A DNA stretch of 64,000 nucleotides from Agrobacterium rosae (GCF_002915175.1 NZ_NXEJ01000010.1:1-64000), one strand, 5' to 3'. Counted from the stretch's first letter, positions 9,555 to 19,971 are shown. Made by a program: numbers and translations. Notes: generated by a model from the letters alone, not told the origin.

Positions 9555-9597
9555 TTGCCACCGATGATCCTGGTTGATCGTCGGTGGCAAAGTGTTT
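9555..9597. terminator. Bidirectional terminator between converging genes
   Basis: A 15-bp stem (9555-9569 with 9576-9590, one mismatch) has a 6-base loop and is followed on the plus strand by a T-rich tail. It lies between the flhB-operon orf (plus) and the aminotransferase (minus) and could end both transcripts; the minus-strand tail is weaker. Confidence 0.75.
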
Positions 9598-9600
9598 TTA

Positions 9601-10773
9601 TCAGAGGTTTTTACCTAGAATATAGCTCGACAATCTGTCCGCCGCGTCTTCGATCTGTGCCGGATTGCGCAGGAAGCAGGCGCGCAGGAAAAGCTCTCCG
9701 CCAGCACCGAAAGCTTTGCCGGGTGCAAGACCGACGCCGACCTTGTCGACGATGTCGAAGGCCGCCGCACGGCTATCCGTGACGCCGTCTATCTTCAGGA
9801 AGGCGTAGAGCGCGCCATCCGGCTTCAACGTTTCGACGCGATTGGTGGCAATCAGCGCATCGCAGAGAATGTCTCGCGATTTGGCGGCACGGGCGAAGTT
9901 CTGCTTGATGAAATCGTCGCCATGATCGAGCGCGGCGATGGCTCCGCGCTGCATGAACTGCGCAACACCTGACGTGGAATACTGGATGAGGTTTTCGATG
10001 ATCTGACCGATTTCCGGCGGTGCCACCAGCCAACCCACCCGCCAACCGGTCATGGACCAGTTCTTGGAGAAGGAGTTTGCGAAGATGATGCGGTCACCTT
10101 CTTCCATGATGTCGAGGAAGGATGGCGCGCGCGTTCCAGCGTAGTGATAGAGCGCATAAATCTCATCCGCGATGATCCACAGACCATGACGGCGGGCCAG
10201 TGCCAGAATGTCACGCAGATTGTCATGCGTTGCCGTCCAGCCCGTGGGGTTGGAAGGTGTGTTGATGAACAGCGCCTTGGTCTTGGGCGTAATCGCCTGT
10301 TCCAGTTTGGCGATGTCGATGTCCCATTTGCCATTGGTGAAATCGATGCCGACTGGCACGGCTTTGGCACCTGCGACACCGATGGCTGCGACGATGTTCG
10401 GCCATGTCGGGGTGAGGTAAACCAGTTCATCACCGGGGGAGGTGAGTGCCTGCACGGCAAGGACGATGGCCTGCATGCCCGAGCCCGTGACATAAAAATG
10501 GTCTGACGACAGATTGGCCGCGAAATGACGCTGGTAATAGCGGCTCATCGCCTCGCGCAGTTCCGGAATGCCCCGCTGCCATGTGTAGAAGGTTTCCCCG
10601 CCCGTCAGCGCATCGGCTGCTGCTTGCGCGATAAAGGCTGGCGTGGGCAGATCGCCTTCGCCGACCCACAGCGGCAGGAGATTTTCGCGCGCATGGGCGT
10701 ATTTCTTGACTTCGACAATACCGCTTTCAGGCGTTGCCAAAGAGCGGGCACTTAGACTTTGCAGAACCGACAT
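9601..10773 (-). CDS. PLP-dependent class I/II aminotransferase
   Basis: This is a cytoplasmic fold-type I aminotransferase of about 390 residues. The Schiff-base lysine is in SFSKNWSMTGWRVGW (Lys237 from ATG 10773). NTPSNPTG near 176 and DEIYALY near 207 are the conserved cofactor-binding blocks. The substrate cannot be read from sequence; aspartate/tyrosine-like or MalY/PatB-like enzymes share these motifs. GTG 10785 is open in frame, but ATG 10773 is better placed relative to a GGAG sequence. That GGAG lies inside the stem of the mscL terminator, which is unusual. It is not related to motility. Confidence 0.9.
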   Translation of the reverse strand: MSVLQSLSARSLATPESGIVEVKKYAHARENLLPLWVGEGDLPTPAFIAQAAADALTGGETFYTWQRGIPELREAMSRYYQRHFAANLSSDHFYVTGSGMQAIVLAVQALTSPGDELVYLTPTWPNIVAAIGVAGAKAVPVGIDFTNGKWDIDIAKLEQAITPKTKALFINTPSNPTGWTATHDNLRDILALARRHGLWIIADEIYALYHYAGTRAPSFLDIMEEGDRIIFANSFSKNWSMTGWRVGWLVAPPEIGQIIENLIQYSTSGVAQFMQRGAIAALDHGDDFIKQNFARAAKSRDILCDALIATNRVETLKPDGALYAFLKIDGVTDSRAAAFDIVDKVGVGLAPGKAFGAGGELFLRACFLRNPAQIEDAADRLSSYILGKNL

Positions 10774-10806
10774 GAAAAAAGGCACTCCAGTGTGAGTGCC
10801 TTCTTA
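10774..10806 (-). terminator. mscL terminator abutting the aminotransferase start
   Basis: On the minus strand GGCACT and AGTGCC form a 6-bp stem with an 8-base loop, followed by a T-run that ends at the aminotransferase ATG. Its 3' arm carries the only Shine-Dalgarno-like GGAG of that gene, so terminator and ribosome site overlap. Confidence 0.6.
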
Positions 10807-10867
10807 GCGCATGAAAAGCCCGCTGTGCATGATATTCCGTGAAGAAACCACGGATTTTTCTGATGGA

Positions 10868-11311
10868 TCAGGCGCGATTGGTATCAGCGGTCTTCAACAG
10901 GTCGCGGATTTCCATGAGCAGTCGCACATCTTCCGGCGGTGGTGCAGGCTCTTTCTTTTCCTCGACCTTCTGACGCTCGACCGAGGAGCGCAGCTTGTTC
11001 ACGCCCTTGACCATCAGGAAGATGATCCAGGCGAGGATAACGAAGTTGATGACGACGGTGAGGAAGTTACCATAGGCGAAAACCGCGCCTTGTTCTCGTG
11101 CCGCCGCAAGCGACGTTGCCGTGACCTTTGAGGACAAAGGCAGGAAGTAGTTTGCGAAATCGAAGCCACCGAAGACGGCACCGACAATCGGCATGATCAG
11201 ATCGTTGACCACGGAATCGACGATCTTGCTGAAGGCCGCGCCAATGATGACACCTACGGCGAGGTCCATGACATTGCCGCGGGCGATAAAGGTTTTAAAC
11301 TCGTTGAGCAT
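10868..11311 (-). CDS. mscL: Large-conductance mechanosensitive channel MscL
   Basis: MscL is the inner-membrane pentameric channel that opens under membrane tension during osmotic downshock. ATG 11311 gives 147 residues starting [20 protein letters not shown], the classic N-terminus. The first membrane segment is at about 14-40, the second at about 78-104, and a charged C-terminal helix ends the protein. The frame is open 39 codons further upstream (to 11428), but that part has no family similarity. It is divergent from the histidine kinase at 11500. Confidence 0.97.
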   Translation of the reverse strand: MLNEFKTFIARGNVMDLAVGVIIGAAFSKIVDSVVNDLIMPIVGAVFGGFDFANYFLPLSSKVTATSLAAAREQGAVFAYGNFLTVVINFVILAWIIFLMVKGVNKLRSSVERQKVEEKKEPAPPPEDVRLLMEIRDLLKTADTNRA

Positions 11312-11499
11312 TCCAGACGTCCCTCTTTGAAGCCCTCTCACAGCCGATGCGTAGCGCACGGCATACACACAATAACATTCAATTTTCGAATGTGCAGATA
11401 TACGAAGCAAAAAGTCGATTGGTTCCACTATCTTAAACTTTATGCCAAGTCCCGGCCAATTCTCATTCTCTTCGAACTATCCTATGCTTGGTCAAGAGG

Positions 11500-14400
11500 A
11501 TGGTGGGAGAGAAGAGCCAAGTGCTTCCTGGGTGGATCATATTCGGATCGGCATTCGCCTATATTCTGCTGCTCTTCGCAGTGGCGAGTTATGGTGACCG
11601 CAAGAGCCGCCGCAAAACGCCATCCAACAGAGGCAGGCCCATCGTCTATGCGCTGAGCCTTGCGATCTACTGCACGTCATGGACCTATTTTGGGGGTGTC
11701 GGTTTGGCATCCGAACGCGGGTTGGAATTCCTCGGCATCTATACCGGCCCCATTCTCGCCTTCACGCTGGGAATGCCGATCCTGCGGCGGATTGTGGAAT
11801 TGGCAAAGGCCGAAAAGCTGACATCGGTCGCCGATTTCATCGCCGCGCGTTATGGCAAGAACCCGACGGTTGCGACGCTGGTGTCGATTATCGCCCTTGT
11901 CGGTGCGATCCCCTACATCGCGCTTCAACTGAAAGCCGTTTCCAATTCCGTTGCGGCCATGGTGGACCCGAGCGACTACGGGATCGGCAGCGGCAACCTC
12001 TATTTCCTTGATCTGCCTCTGCTGGTGACGGTGGTCATGGCGGGCTTTGCCGTCATATTCGGAACCCGCCACACGGACGCGACCGAGCATCAGGACGGGT
12101 TGATCCTCGCCATCTCCATGGAATCGGTGGTGAAGCTGGTCGCCATCTGTACGGCAGGTGTTTATGTCGTGTTCTTCCTGTTCGATGGCCCGTCGCAGCT
12201 CTGGCGGCTGGCCTCCGAGAACAACCAGGTCATGCAGGCCATGTCCTACCAGACCCCGATCAGCCGCTGGATCGTGCTGACGCTGCTATCGGCCTTTGCG
12301 ATCATCCTGCTGCCGCGCCAGTTTCATGTAACTGTGGTTGAGAACCGCACGCCGAATGAACTGCGTATGGCGGGACTGCTGTTTCCGCTCTATCTCATCG
12401 CCATCAACATCTTCGTTTTGCCCATTGCCATTGCAGGTCTGCTGACGCTGGGCGGTACCGGCGATGCGGACCTTTATGTGCTGCAATTGCCACTGGTCAA
12501 CCAGATGCCGGTGGTGTCACTCATCACCTTCATCGGCGGCTTTTCGGCCGCAACGGCCATGGTCATCGTCGCCTCTGTCGCGCTGTCCATTATGGTGTCC
12601 AACGACATTCTGATGCCGATTTTTCTGCGGCAGAAACTGTTGAACCGCTCCTCGCACCGCGATGATTTCGCCAAGACGCTGCTCAACATCCGGCGCATTG
12701 CCATTTTTGCGGTTCTGCTTTTGGGATATGCCTATTACCGGGCGGCGGATAGCGCATCTGGCCTCGCCTCCATCGGGCTGCTGGCCTTCGCGGCGATCGC
12801 ACAAATGGCACCATCGCTTTTGGGCGGGCTGATCTGGCGGCGGGCCAATGCGCGGGGTGCGATAGCGGGGCTGAGTTCCGGCTTCATCATCTGGGGCTAT
12901 CTGCTGTTTCTGCCGAGCCTCGGCGGGCCGGACAATTCCCATATCGCTGCGACGGTCCTGAGTTTCCTGTTGCCTGGCACGACGCTGTTCAGCGGCCCGG
13001 GAGCCGACCCGCTGGTCAATGCGGTCACGCTCAGCCTTCTGGTCAACTGCGCGGCCTTCGTACTGGGCTCGCTGTCGCGCAATCCACGACCGGTGGAGCG
13101 CATCCAGTCCGGCATCTTCGTCAAGCGCCACTCGAAATCGCAATTCGCCACCCGTGGCTGGAAAACGCGCGTCAGCGTCGGAGATCTGAAAACGGCGGTG
13201 GCGCGATATCTCGGCGAAGAGCGGATGTTGCGGTCTCTGGCGGCCTACGAAAAAACCGCAGGACGTAAGCTGGAGGACGATCAGCCTGCGGACATGGCGC
13301 TGATCCATTTCTCGGAGCAATTGCTGGGCAGCGCCATCGGCTCCTCATCGGCACGGCTGGTTCTGTCGCTGATCCTGCAGAAGGCGGAGGACACCAGCGC
13401 CGATACGGTCTGGCTGCTGGACCAGGCAAGCGAAGCGCTGCAATATAACCAGGACATGCTGCAAACGGCCTTGGCACAGATGGATCAGGGCATCGCGGTT
13501 TTCGACAGTTCCCAGCAACTGACCATCTGGAACCGCCGCTTCCGCACTCTGCTCGATCTGCCCGAACAGTTCGGCAGGGTCGGGCTGCCGCTCAACGAGA
13601 TCGTGGCTATGCTGGAGGAGCGCGGTGACATTCCTCCGGGTCAGCGGGCGCAAACCATCGACTTGTTTTTGACGATGGATATGCCGTTTTCGCTGGTGCT
13701 GGCGGGTGGTGCGCGCATCATCGAAGTGCGTTCCAACGCCATGCCGGACAAGGGCATCGTTGCGACCTTCACCGATATCACCCAGCGCGTTGCCAGTGAC
13801 CAGGCGCTGAAACAGGCCAATGAAACGCTGGAGCAGCGCGTGGAAGAACGCACCGGCGAGTTGACCCGCGTCAACCACGAACTGGCCGAAGCGCGTGCCG
13901 CAGCCGACGAAGCCAACATCGGAAAGACCCGCTTCTTTGCCGCCGCAGGCCATGATATTCTTCAGCCCTTGAATGCCGCCCGGCTGTACTCCTCAGCCCT
14001 TGTGGAAAGAATGGGGGCGTCTGATAACGGCTCTCTGGTGCAGAACATCGATTCCGCACTGGAATCTGTCGAGACAATTCTAGGCGCGGTGCTCGATATT
14101 TCCCGGCTCGATACAGGCTCCATGAAGCCACGTATGGCGTCGGTGCCGCTCAACGATCTGTTCAAGCGAATTGAGACGGATTTTGCCCCGATGGCGCGGG
14201 AGAGGAATCTGGAACTCATCGTCATGCCGACATCACTGACGGTAAAGTCGGACATCAATCTGCTGCGACGGCTGGTTCAGAACCTCGTTTCGAATGCCAT
14301 TAAATATACTATCTCCGGCAAGGTGATCGTCGGCGTCAGGCGTCGCGGTAAGGAAGCGGTCATTCAGGTCACCGATTCCGGCATCGGCATCCCATCCTCG

Positions 14401-15030
14401 AAGTTCCGCACGATCTTCAAGGAGTTCGCGCGGCTTGACGAGGGAGCGAAGACGGCTGCAGGGTTGGGGCTGGGCTTGTCTATCGTGGACAGGCTCTCTC
14501 GAATTCTGCACCACCCCGTCCATCTGTCATCCACTCAAGGCAGGGGAACGACGTTTCGTGTGCATCTGCCCCGCGAGGTGGCGCATGGCCGCGCAGCCAA
14601 GGCGGTGGAACGCAGCACGCCGCAGCCCATCGCCAATCAAATGCACGGCTTCCATATTCTCTGTATCGATAACGAGCCCAGGATATTGGAAGGCATGGCT
14701 CTGCTGATGTCGGGCTGGGGCTGCGAGGTCAGTCAGGCAGCATCCCTTGCCGCTATCGACCACATACAGCAGACGCATGGCAGCGCGCCGGATATGATCG
14801 TTGCCGATTATCATCTCGATGATGGCGACGGCATTGATGCCGTTCTGCGCCTGAGGCGCTTTTACCAACGGGAAATCCCGGCGCTTCTCATCACGGCGGA
14901 CCGGACGCCGGAGGTTCGGGCGCAGGCGGAAAAGGAAGGCATTGCCGTTCAACACAAGCCTGTGCGGCCAGCGGCGTTGCGCGCTTATATCAATCAGATT
15001 TTCAGCATCACACGCGCGGCTGCGGAGTAG
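11500..15030 (+). CDS. Hybrid sensor histidine kinase with sodium:solute-symporter-like N-terminus
   Basis: This is a membrane sensor of about 1176 residues. Residues about 1-500 have 12-13 membrane segments like a PutP/SSS transporter. They are followed by a PAS-like region (about 650-760), a coiled coil, a HisKA domain with the phospho-His in GHDILQPLNAARL (about His818), an ATPase domain (DSGIGIPSSKF, then GLGLGLSIVDRLS) and a C-terminal receiver with Asp about 1103 (VADYHLDDGDG). The layout is that of NahK/CbrA-type hybrids; the signal is unknown. ATG 11500 is the only ATG near the start, but GTG 11521 has a better ribosome site (GGAGAG 9 bases upstream). TTG 11488 is also open. Confidence 0.92.
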   Translation: MVGEKSQVLPGWIIFGSAFAYILLLFAVASYGDRKSRRKTPSNRGRPIVYALSLAIYCTSWTYFGGVGLASERGLEFLGIYTGPILAFTLGMPILRRIVELAKAEKLTSVADFIAARYGKNPTVATLVSIIALVGAIPYIALQLKAVSNSVAAMVDPSDYGIGSGNLYFLDLPLLVTVVMAGFAVIFGTRHTDATEHQDGLILAISMESVVKLVAICTAGVYVVFFLFDGPSQLWRLASENNQVMQAMSYQTPISRWIVLTLLSAFAIILLPRQFHVTVVENRTPNELRMAGLLFPLYLIAINIFVLPIAIAGLLTLGGTGDADLYVLQLPLVNQMPVVSLITFIGGFSAATAMVIVASVALSIMVSNDILMPIFLRQKLLNRSSHRDDFAKTLLNIRRIAIFAVLLLGYAYYRAADSASGLASIGLLAFAAIAQMAPSLLGGLIWRRANARGAIAGLSSGFIIWGYLLFLPSLGGPDNSHIAATVLSFLLPGTTLFSGPGADPLVNAVTLSLLVNCAAFVLGSLSRNPRPVERIQSGIFVKRHSKSQFATRGWKTRVSVGDLKTAVARYLGEERMLRSLAAYEKTAGRKLEDDQPADMALIHFSEQLLGSAIGSSSARLVLSLILQKAEDTSADTVWLLDQASEALQYNQDMLQTALAQMDQGIAVFDSSQQLTIWNRRFRTLLDLPEQFGRVGLPLNEIVAMLEERGDIPPGQRAQTIDLFLTMDMPFSLVLAGGARIIEVRSNAMPDKGIVATFTDITQRVASDQALKQANETLEQRVEERTGELTRVNHELAEARAAADEANIGKTRFFAAAGHDILQPLNAARLYSSALVERMGASDNGSLVQNIDSALESVETILGAVLDISRLDTGSMKPRMASVPLNDLFKRIETDFAPMARERNLELIVMPTSLTVKSDINLLRRLVQNLVSNAIKYTISGKVIVGVRRRGKEAVIQVTDSGIGIPSSKFRTIFKEFARLDEGAKTAAGLGLGLSIVDRLSRILHHPVHLSSTQGRGTTFRVHLPREVAHGRAAKAVERSTPQPIANQMHGFHILCIDNEPRILEGMALLMSGWGCEVSQAASLAAIDHIQQTHGSAPDMIVADYHLDDGDGIDAVLRLRRFYQREIPALLITADRTPEVRAQAEKEGIAVQHKPVRPAALRAYINQIFSITRAAAE

Positions 15031-15064
15031 GTGGCGCAGCGCAAAGTGTTTTTGACTAAACGAA

Positions 15065-15097
15065 AAATGGCCGCTCGATGTCGATCGAGCGGCCATT
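15065..15097. terminator. Bidirectional terminator between histidine kinase and MCP
   Basis: A near-perfect 13-bp inverted repeat (AATGGCCGCTCGA and its complement) with a short loop lies between two converging genes. A-rich sequence lies on the left and T-rich sequence on the right, so it can act on both strands. Confidence 0.8.
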
Positions 15098-15125
15098 CTG
15101 TTTGGTTCGGGATAGGCGGTTTGTC

Positions 15126-16973
15126 TTAAGCAGCGCGGCTGTAGCGCTCCTGCTGCTGACCGTTCTGGCCGATCTGGAAGCGTTGCACCAGGCCAAGCAA
15201 GGCCTCGACTTCTTCTGACAGCATTTGGGTCGCAGCACTGGATTCTTCGGCCATGGCCGCATTCTGCTGGGTCATCTGGTCCATCTGGTTGACGGAGCCG
15301 TTGACTTCTTGCAGCGCAGACGCCTGGTCAGCCGTTGCCGTCGCAATAGTCTCGACATGCTGGCTGACGACAACGATCTGCGTGCTGATGTCGGAGAGAA
15401 CCTGTCCGGCTTCCTGCACTAGCAGCGCACCCGTGCCGACCTCGTTGGTGGACTGGTTGATCAGCGTCTTGATTTCGCGCGCGGCATCTGCCGAGCGCTG
15501 GGCAAGCTCACGTACTTCCTGCGCAACAACCGCAAAGCCCTTGCCCGCTTCACCGGCGCGCGCAGCCTCGATACCGGCGTTCAGTGCCAAAAGATTGGTC
15601 TGGAAAGCGATATCGTCGATGGTCTCGATGATCTGTTCGATCTTCTTCGACGCATCTTCGATGCGGCCCATCGCGTCGATGGCGTTCTTGACGACGGTGC
15701 CGGAGCTGTCAGCGCTCTTCTGGGTGATGCGAACGGCCTGATTGGCTTCACGGGCGCGGTCGGCGGAGGATTTCACCGTCACGGTGATTTCCTCGACGGC
15801 AGCGGCGGTCTGCTCGAGCGAAGCGGCCTGCGACTCCGTACGGCGCGACAGGTCGTTTGAGGACTCGCGCATTTCCATGCCGTTGTGCTGAATGACCAGC
15901 GTTCTCTCGCGAATTTGCGCCAATACGTCCTTCAGGTTGGCAAGCGAGTTGTTGAAATCAGAACGCAACTGTTCGAGGCGACCGGAGAACGGTGTATCGA
16001 TGGTCTGTGTCAGGTCACCCTGCGAAAGACGCGCCAGGCCACCAGCAAGCTGGTTGACGGCAAAATCGATCTGACGATCCGTTTCGCGCTTCTCGGCATC
16101 GTTGCGACCGCGCTCTGCTTCCGCTTCTGCACGTTCTTCGACGCTACGTCCTTCGATGACGAGTTTCTCGTGTGCATTTTCGCGGAAGACTTCGAGAGCA
16201 CGGGCAATGTTGCCGAATTCGTTCTTGCGCTCTGTGTAGGGGATTTCTGTTTCCAGCTTGCCTTCAGACAGGGACTTCACTGCCGTCGTCAGCAGACCGA
16301 GGGGGCGTAGCGCGCGGTTGATGAGAAAATATCCGAGGAAACCGAACACCAGCATGACGCCGAGGCCGCACCACAGAACGATGTTGCCCAAGCCATCGAT
16401 GTGCGACTGATAGACTGTCATCGGGACGCCGACGAAGAGAATGCCGACAGCCGCGCCGGTCTTGGACAGCACAGGAACGTAACCTGTCATATAATCCGTA
16501 CCGAAAAGCTTTGCCTCGCCGAAATAGGACTCGCCTTTTTGTATTTTCGCATAGGCGGGATGATCGAGTGCAAGCTTGGTGCCGACGGCGCGTTCGCCTT
16601 TTTCGTTCTTAACATTGGTCGAGATGCGCAGGTAATCAGTACCCTGTGTTTGGAACACAGTCGCGACGCCACCATTTGCCAGACCCGTGCGGTCGACCAG
16701 ATCAAAGTCAAGCAATGTCCCGATGCTTGGTCTGCTAACGGATTTGAGATCGCCATTTTCCATAGCAACCGTCGCACCGCCGACCTTCATCTCGTACAGA
16801 ATAGCCATGCTTCGAACAGCGCGATGTGTATCGAGGATAGCACTTTCCATCACATCGTTCTTCAACCGAAGATAGGTTGTTGTACCAACGGCAAAGATAC
16901 CTAGAAAAATTAGCGCGATCGTCAGACAAACCATCTGGACGACTATCGATCTCTTAAAGAAACTCGTCATCAC
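15126..16973 (-). CDS. Transmembrane methyl-accepting chemotaxis protein
   Basis: This is an inner-membrane chemoreceptor of 615 residues: a membrane segment at about 10-32, a periplasmic sensor (about 33-200) of the single-Cache type (Cache_3-Cache_2 pattern, DYLRISTNV), a second membrane segment at about 202-222, a HAMP domain, and a long signalling domain with the hairpin [19 protein letters not shown]. The C-terminus ends QERYSRAA with no CheR-tethering pentapeptide. The ligand is unknown; this sensor type often binds small organic acids. It signals through CheA, probably encoded at 26491. Confidence 0.95.
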   Translation of the reverse strand: MMTSFFKRSIVVQMVCLTIALIFLGIFAVGTTTYLRLKNDVMESAILDTHRAVRSMAILYEMKVGGATVAMENGDLKSVSRPSIGTLLDFDLVDRTGLANGGVATVFQTQGTDYLRISTNVKNEKGERAVGTKLALDHPAYAKIQKGESYFGEAKLFGTDYMTGYVPVLSKTGAAVGILFVGVPMTVYQSHIDGLGNIVLWCGLGVMLVFGFLGYFLINRALRPLGLLTTAVKSLSEGKLETEIPYTERKNEFGNIARALEVFRENAHEKLVIEGRSVEERAEAEAERGRNDAEKRETDRQIDFAVNQLAGGLARLSQGDLTQTIDTPFSGRLEQLRSDFNNSLANLKDVLAQIRERTLVIQHNGMEMRESSNDLSRRTESQAASLEQTAAAVEEITVTVKSSADRAREANQAVRITQKSADSSGTVVKNAIDAMGRIEDASKKIEQIIETIDDIAFQTNLLALNAGIEAARAGEAGKGFAVVAQEVRELAQRSADAAREIKTLINQSTNEVGTGALLVQEAGQVLSDISTQIVVVSQHVETIATATADQASALQEVNGSVNQMDQMTQQNAAMAEESSAATQMLSEEVEALLGLVQRFQIGQNGQQQERYSRAA

Positions 16974-17220
16974 ATACCCCGAGAACTACTGAATTTTGCC
17001 ACAATGCAGGAAAACTGTTAAAATTCAGGGAATATTTCACGAGGTAAGTACCCGATACTATTGGGCTTTTCTATTGGTTTAATGGACGTCAAGTATTGGA
17101 AATCATTATCGTATTAGACATATATATTTTCTACGGCTGAAAAAGTTGTTTTACAGCCTGTCACATTTTCACACCTTTAGGTGCGTGCGTGGGCCTATGC
17201 ACGCATTCTCCTACGACAGA
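16974..17220. promoter_or_regulatory. MCP upstream region and pha operon 3' end
   Basis: A 247-base gap between two leftward genes. The part next to the MCP (16974-17140) is AT-rich and should hold its promoter. GCGTGC/GCACGC arms near 17180-17205 could form a weak hairpin after phaG, but there is no T-run. Confidence 0.35.
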
Positions 17221-17565
17221 TCAGAGGCTCTGGCGGCTGTTGGGGTTCTGTTCGGCACGGTCGCGGTAAAGCGCTGCCCGACCCAGCAGCATGAGGGAGA
17301 CCGGGGTGGTGACTGTCATGAAGATGCCGATGAAGATTTCGTGGAAGACCGGCCGCTCGCCCGACACCGAGAAATAGATGATGGAGGCCATAACGATGCC
17401 GCCCGTTCCCCAGCTCGTGCCGAGCGTCGGGGCGTGAAGACGTTCATAGAAACTTTGCAGCCTTGCAAAGCCTATGGTGCCGATCAGCGCCAGTGATGAG
17501 CCCAACAGAACGAAAAATGCCACGAGGATGGCAGCCCACAAAGGAAATTCGGCGGCATTGCTCAT
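17221..17565 (-). CDS. phaG: Mrp/Pha antiporter subunit G
   Basis: This is the small membrane subunit G (MnhG/MrpG/PhaG) of a multisubunit monovalent cation/proton antiporter. It has 114 residues and three membrane segments (about 10-32, 45-65, 70-92), with the family motif RLHAPTLGTSWGTGG between the first and second. It is the last gene of the operon and overlaps phaF by 4 bases. Confidence 0.93.
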   Translation of the reverse strand: MSNAAEFPLWAAILVAFFVLLGSSLALIGTIGFARLQSFYERLHAPTLGTSWGTGGIVMASIIYFSVSGERPVFHEIFIGIFMTVTTPVSLMLLGRAALYRDRAEQNPNSRQSL

Positions 17566-17843
17566 TCGATAACCTCCCCACGCATCATGAATTTTGAAAG
17601 GGCAACGGTCGAGACGAAGCCCAAGATGGAAATCAACAGCGATGCGACGAAATAGACGTCATTACCGGTGCGAAGCCCAAATGTCAGAACCAGCAGCATC
17701 GCATTGACGTAAAGCGTGTCGGCACCCAGCACACGGTCCTGTGCGCGTGGGCCGATGGCAATGCGATAAACCGAAATCGCCATGGCAATTGCGAGGAAAA
17801 GCTGGGCGATTGAAAACGACCAGAAAAGGATGACCGAACTCAT
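17562..17843 (-). CDS. phaF: Mrp/Pha antiporter subunit F
   Basis: Subunit F has 93 residues and three membrane segments. The motif RIAIGPRAQDRVLGADTLY at about 26-44 is diagnostic of the MnhF/MrpF family. It overlaps both neighbours by 4 bases (ATGA), as is usual in this operon, giving coupled translation and fixed stoichiometry. Confidence 0.93.
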   Translation of the reverse strand: MSSVILFWSFSIAQLFLAIAMAISVYRIAIGPRAQDRVLGADTLYVNAMLLVLTFGLRTGNDVYFVASLLISILGFVSTVALSKFMMRGEVIE

Positions 17844-18328
17844 TCGAAGATCTCCATCAGTATTTTTTCATAGCGGCCTTTGATGAGACTTTGCCAATGC
17901 TGTTCTTCCATCTCATCCAGAACGTGGATGAGCAGCGTGCCCTGGGATGAATTATATTCCAGCCACGCGCTACCAGGCGTCGCGGTTAGCACAATCGCCA
18001 GAAAGGCAAGCCCCATGGGATCGCGAATGTCGAGCGGAACCGTCACGAAACCCGATTTGGTTCTGCGACTGCGCTGAAACAGGATGATCGAGGCAACAGC
18101 GATGTTCGAACGCACGATGTCGTAGATGACGATGGCGATCAGCTTGAATACGAGATGCCAGTTGCGGATCCGTGGTTTCGGCGGACGTAGGGAGGCCATT
18201 GCCCAGGACGCGATCATCGCCACCACCGTTCCCAGCAACAAATGTCCAGGCGAGAAACTGTTGATCGTCATCCAGAAAATTGCCAGCGATATCGTCAGCA
18301 ACGGATAGGGGAGAATGCGGCCAATCAT
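17840..18328 (-). CDS. phaE: Mrp/Pha antiporter subunit E
   Basis: Subunit E has 162 residues from ATG 18328, which overlaps the phaD stop as ATGA. The frame stays open to 18616, but that region is phaD coding sequence. Two or three N-terminal membrane segments are followed by a soluble domain with VPLDIRDPMGLAFLAIVLT and TPGSAWLEY, both typical of MnhE/MrpE. Confidence 0.93.
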   Translation of the reverse strand: MIGRILPYPLLTISLAIFWMTINSFSPGHLLLGTVVAMIASWAMASLRPPKPRIRNWHLVFKLIAIVIYDIVRSNIAVASIILFQRSRRTKSGFVTVPLDIRDPMGLAFLAIVLTATPGSAWLEYNSSQGTLLIHVLDEMEEQHWQSLIKGRYEKILMEIFE

Positions 18329-19971
18329 GGTGCTGCCTCCGAACCGTTGTCGGCGCGAGGTGCTGTCATCACGCCCTGAATATAGCTTTCCGGCAGGCCG
18401 CCGATGCGGGCTGTCTCCTGCATGTAACGCATGATCGGGTCTGCGGCGATGGTCATGCCAAGCGTCATCGCCAATAGCAGGAGGATCGGAGCGATTTCTA
18501 TCACCAGCACGCGTGGCACGGTTCCTTCGAGCGAACCCCAGAACGTTCGAATTCCGGCGCGTGTCATGGAAATCAACGAAGCGAGACCAGAGAACACGAT
18601 CAGGAAGACGAGCCACCAGGACAGCGTGGAAATGCTGTCATTGGCCCCGAGCCCGGATGGGTTGAGAATGGCCGAGAGCATGGAGAACTTGGCAATAAAA
18701 CCGGACAGTGGAGGCAACCCGGCAAGCAGTATGCCGCAGGCGGCGAAACATACGCCGAGGACGGCCATCGTGCCGGGCATGGTGACGCCAACCTCGTCTT
18801 CGGCTTCATCCTCCTCGCCATCGCCATAGGCTTCCATGGTGACAGCGAGAACGTTGGCACCGGCATCCTGGCCGCGTTCAACAAGCTCGATCAGCAGGAA
18901 GAAAGCGCTGATCGTCAGTGTGGAGGAGACCAGATAGTAGAGTGCGCCCGCAGCGACGGTCGCGTTCCCGGTGCCCATGGCTGCCAGAAGCGTACCGGAT
19001 GAAACGAGAACGGAAAATCCGGCCAGACGCCCCAGCGCCTGCGAGGCGAGAACGCCGATGGTACCGAACACGATGGTGGCGATACCGCCCACCAGAAGCG
19101 CGTCATGACCAAAGCCAGCAGATGCCCCCGCCGTCTCGCCGAAGAGGAGGAAGGACAGGCGGGCGATGACGTAGATTCCGACCTTGCTCATGATGGCGAA
19201 GATGGCAGCAACGGGTGCCGATGCAGCGCTGTAAGCGGATGGCAGCCAGAAGTTCAGAGGCCACATACCCGCCTTGACGAGGAACGCGACACCCAGCACC
19301 GCAGCGCCGGTTTCCAGCAGCATGCGCTGATCCGGGTTGAGCCCGGCAATGCGCTGTGCCAGATCTCCCATATTGAGCGTACCAGTAACACCGTAGATCA
19401 GGCTGACGCCGATGAGGAAGAACAGCGCAGCGACGAGGTTGATCGCGATATAATGGAGCCCGGCCTTGACGCGCAATTGCCCCGAACCGTGCAACAGCAG
19501 GCCATACGATGCGGCCAGCATCACCTCGAAGAACACGAAGAGATTGAACAGGTCGCCCGTCAGAAACGCACCATTGACGCCCATCAGCATCAGGTGGAAC
19601 AGCGAATGGAAATGCGCCCCGGCCTTGTGCCATTTCGCTAGCGAGTAGATGAGCGACGGGACGGCGAGCAATGCCACGAGCAGGACCATCAACCCCGACA
19701 GCCGGTCTGCGACCAGTACGATGCCGAAGGGAGCAGGCCAATTGCCGAGCAGATAGACGCCGGTCGAAATGACGGCTGCGACTTCCGTATTGACCGTGGA
19801 ATTCACTTCCAGGAACAGAGCGATTGCCACGGCAAGCGAAACAAAGGTCGCGATGACGCTGACCACAGCCTTGGTATTGCGCTTGCGCTCGTCGATAAAC
19901 AGCAGAATGGCACCGGCAATCAGTGGCACCAGAATGGGTGCGACCACGATGTGAGCAGGGAAGAAGTTCAA
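18325..19971 (-). CDS. phaD: Mrp/Pha antiporter subunit D
   Basis: Subunit D is a 548-residue homologue of the proton-pumping subunits of complex I, with about 14 membrane segments. The central block KAGMWPLNFWLPSAYSAA (about 226-243) with its conserved lysine is the proton-path signature. It starts 4 bases inside phaC. It forms one of the two large proton/cation-translocating subunits with PhaA. Confidence 0.95.
   Translation of the reverse strand: MNFFPAHIVVAPILVPLIAGAILLFIDERKRNTKAVVSVIATFVSLAVAIALFLEVNSTVNTEVAAVISTGVYLLGNWPAPFGIVLVADRLSGLMVLLVALLAVPSLIYSLAKWHKAGAHFHSLFHLMLMGVNGAFLTGDLFNLFVFFEVMLAASYGLLLHGSGQLRVKAGLHYIAINLVAALFFLIGVSLIYGVTGTLNMGDLAQRIAGLNPDQRMLLETGAAVLGVAFLVKAGMWPLNFWLPSAYSAASAPVAAIFAIMSKVGIYVIARLSFLLFGETAGASAGFGHDALLVGGIATIVFGTIGVLASQALGRLAGFSVLVSSGTLLAAMGTGNATVAAGALYYLVSSTLTISAFFLLIELVERGQDAGANVLAVTMEAYGDGEEDEAEDEVGVTMPGTMAVLGVCFAACGILLAGLPPLSGFIAKFSMLSAILNPSGLGANDSISTLSWWLVFLIVFSGLASLISMTRAGIRTFWGSLEGTVPRVLVIEIAPILLLLAMTLGMTIAADPIMRYMQETARIGGLPESYIQGVMTAPRADNGSEAAP

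Noticed and set aside
17840-18616. Extended 258-codon version of phaE
   Set aside because: The extra 96 codons lie inside phaD in another frame; the family N-terminus starts at ATG 18328.
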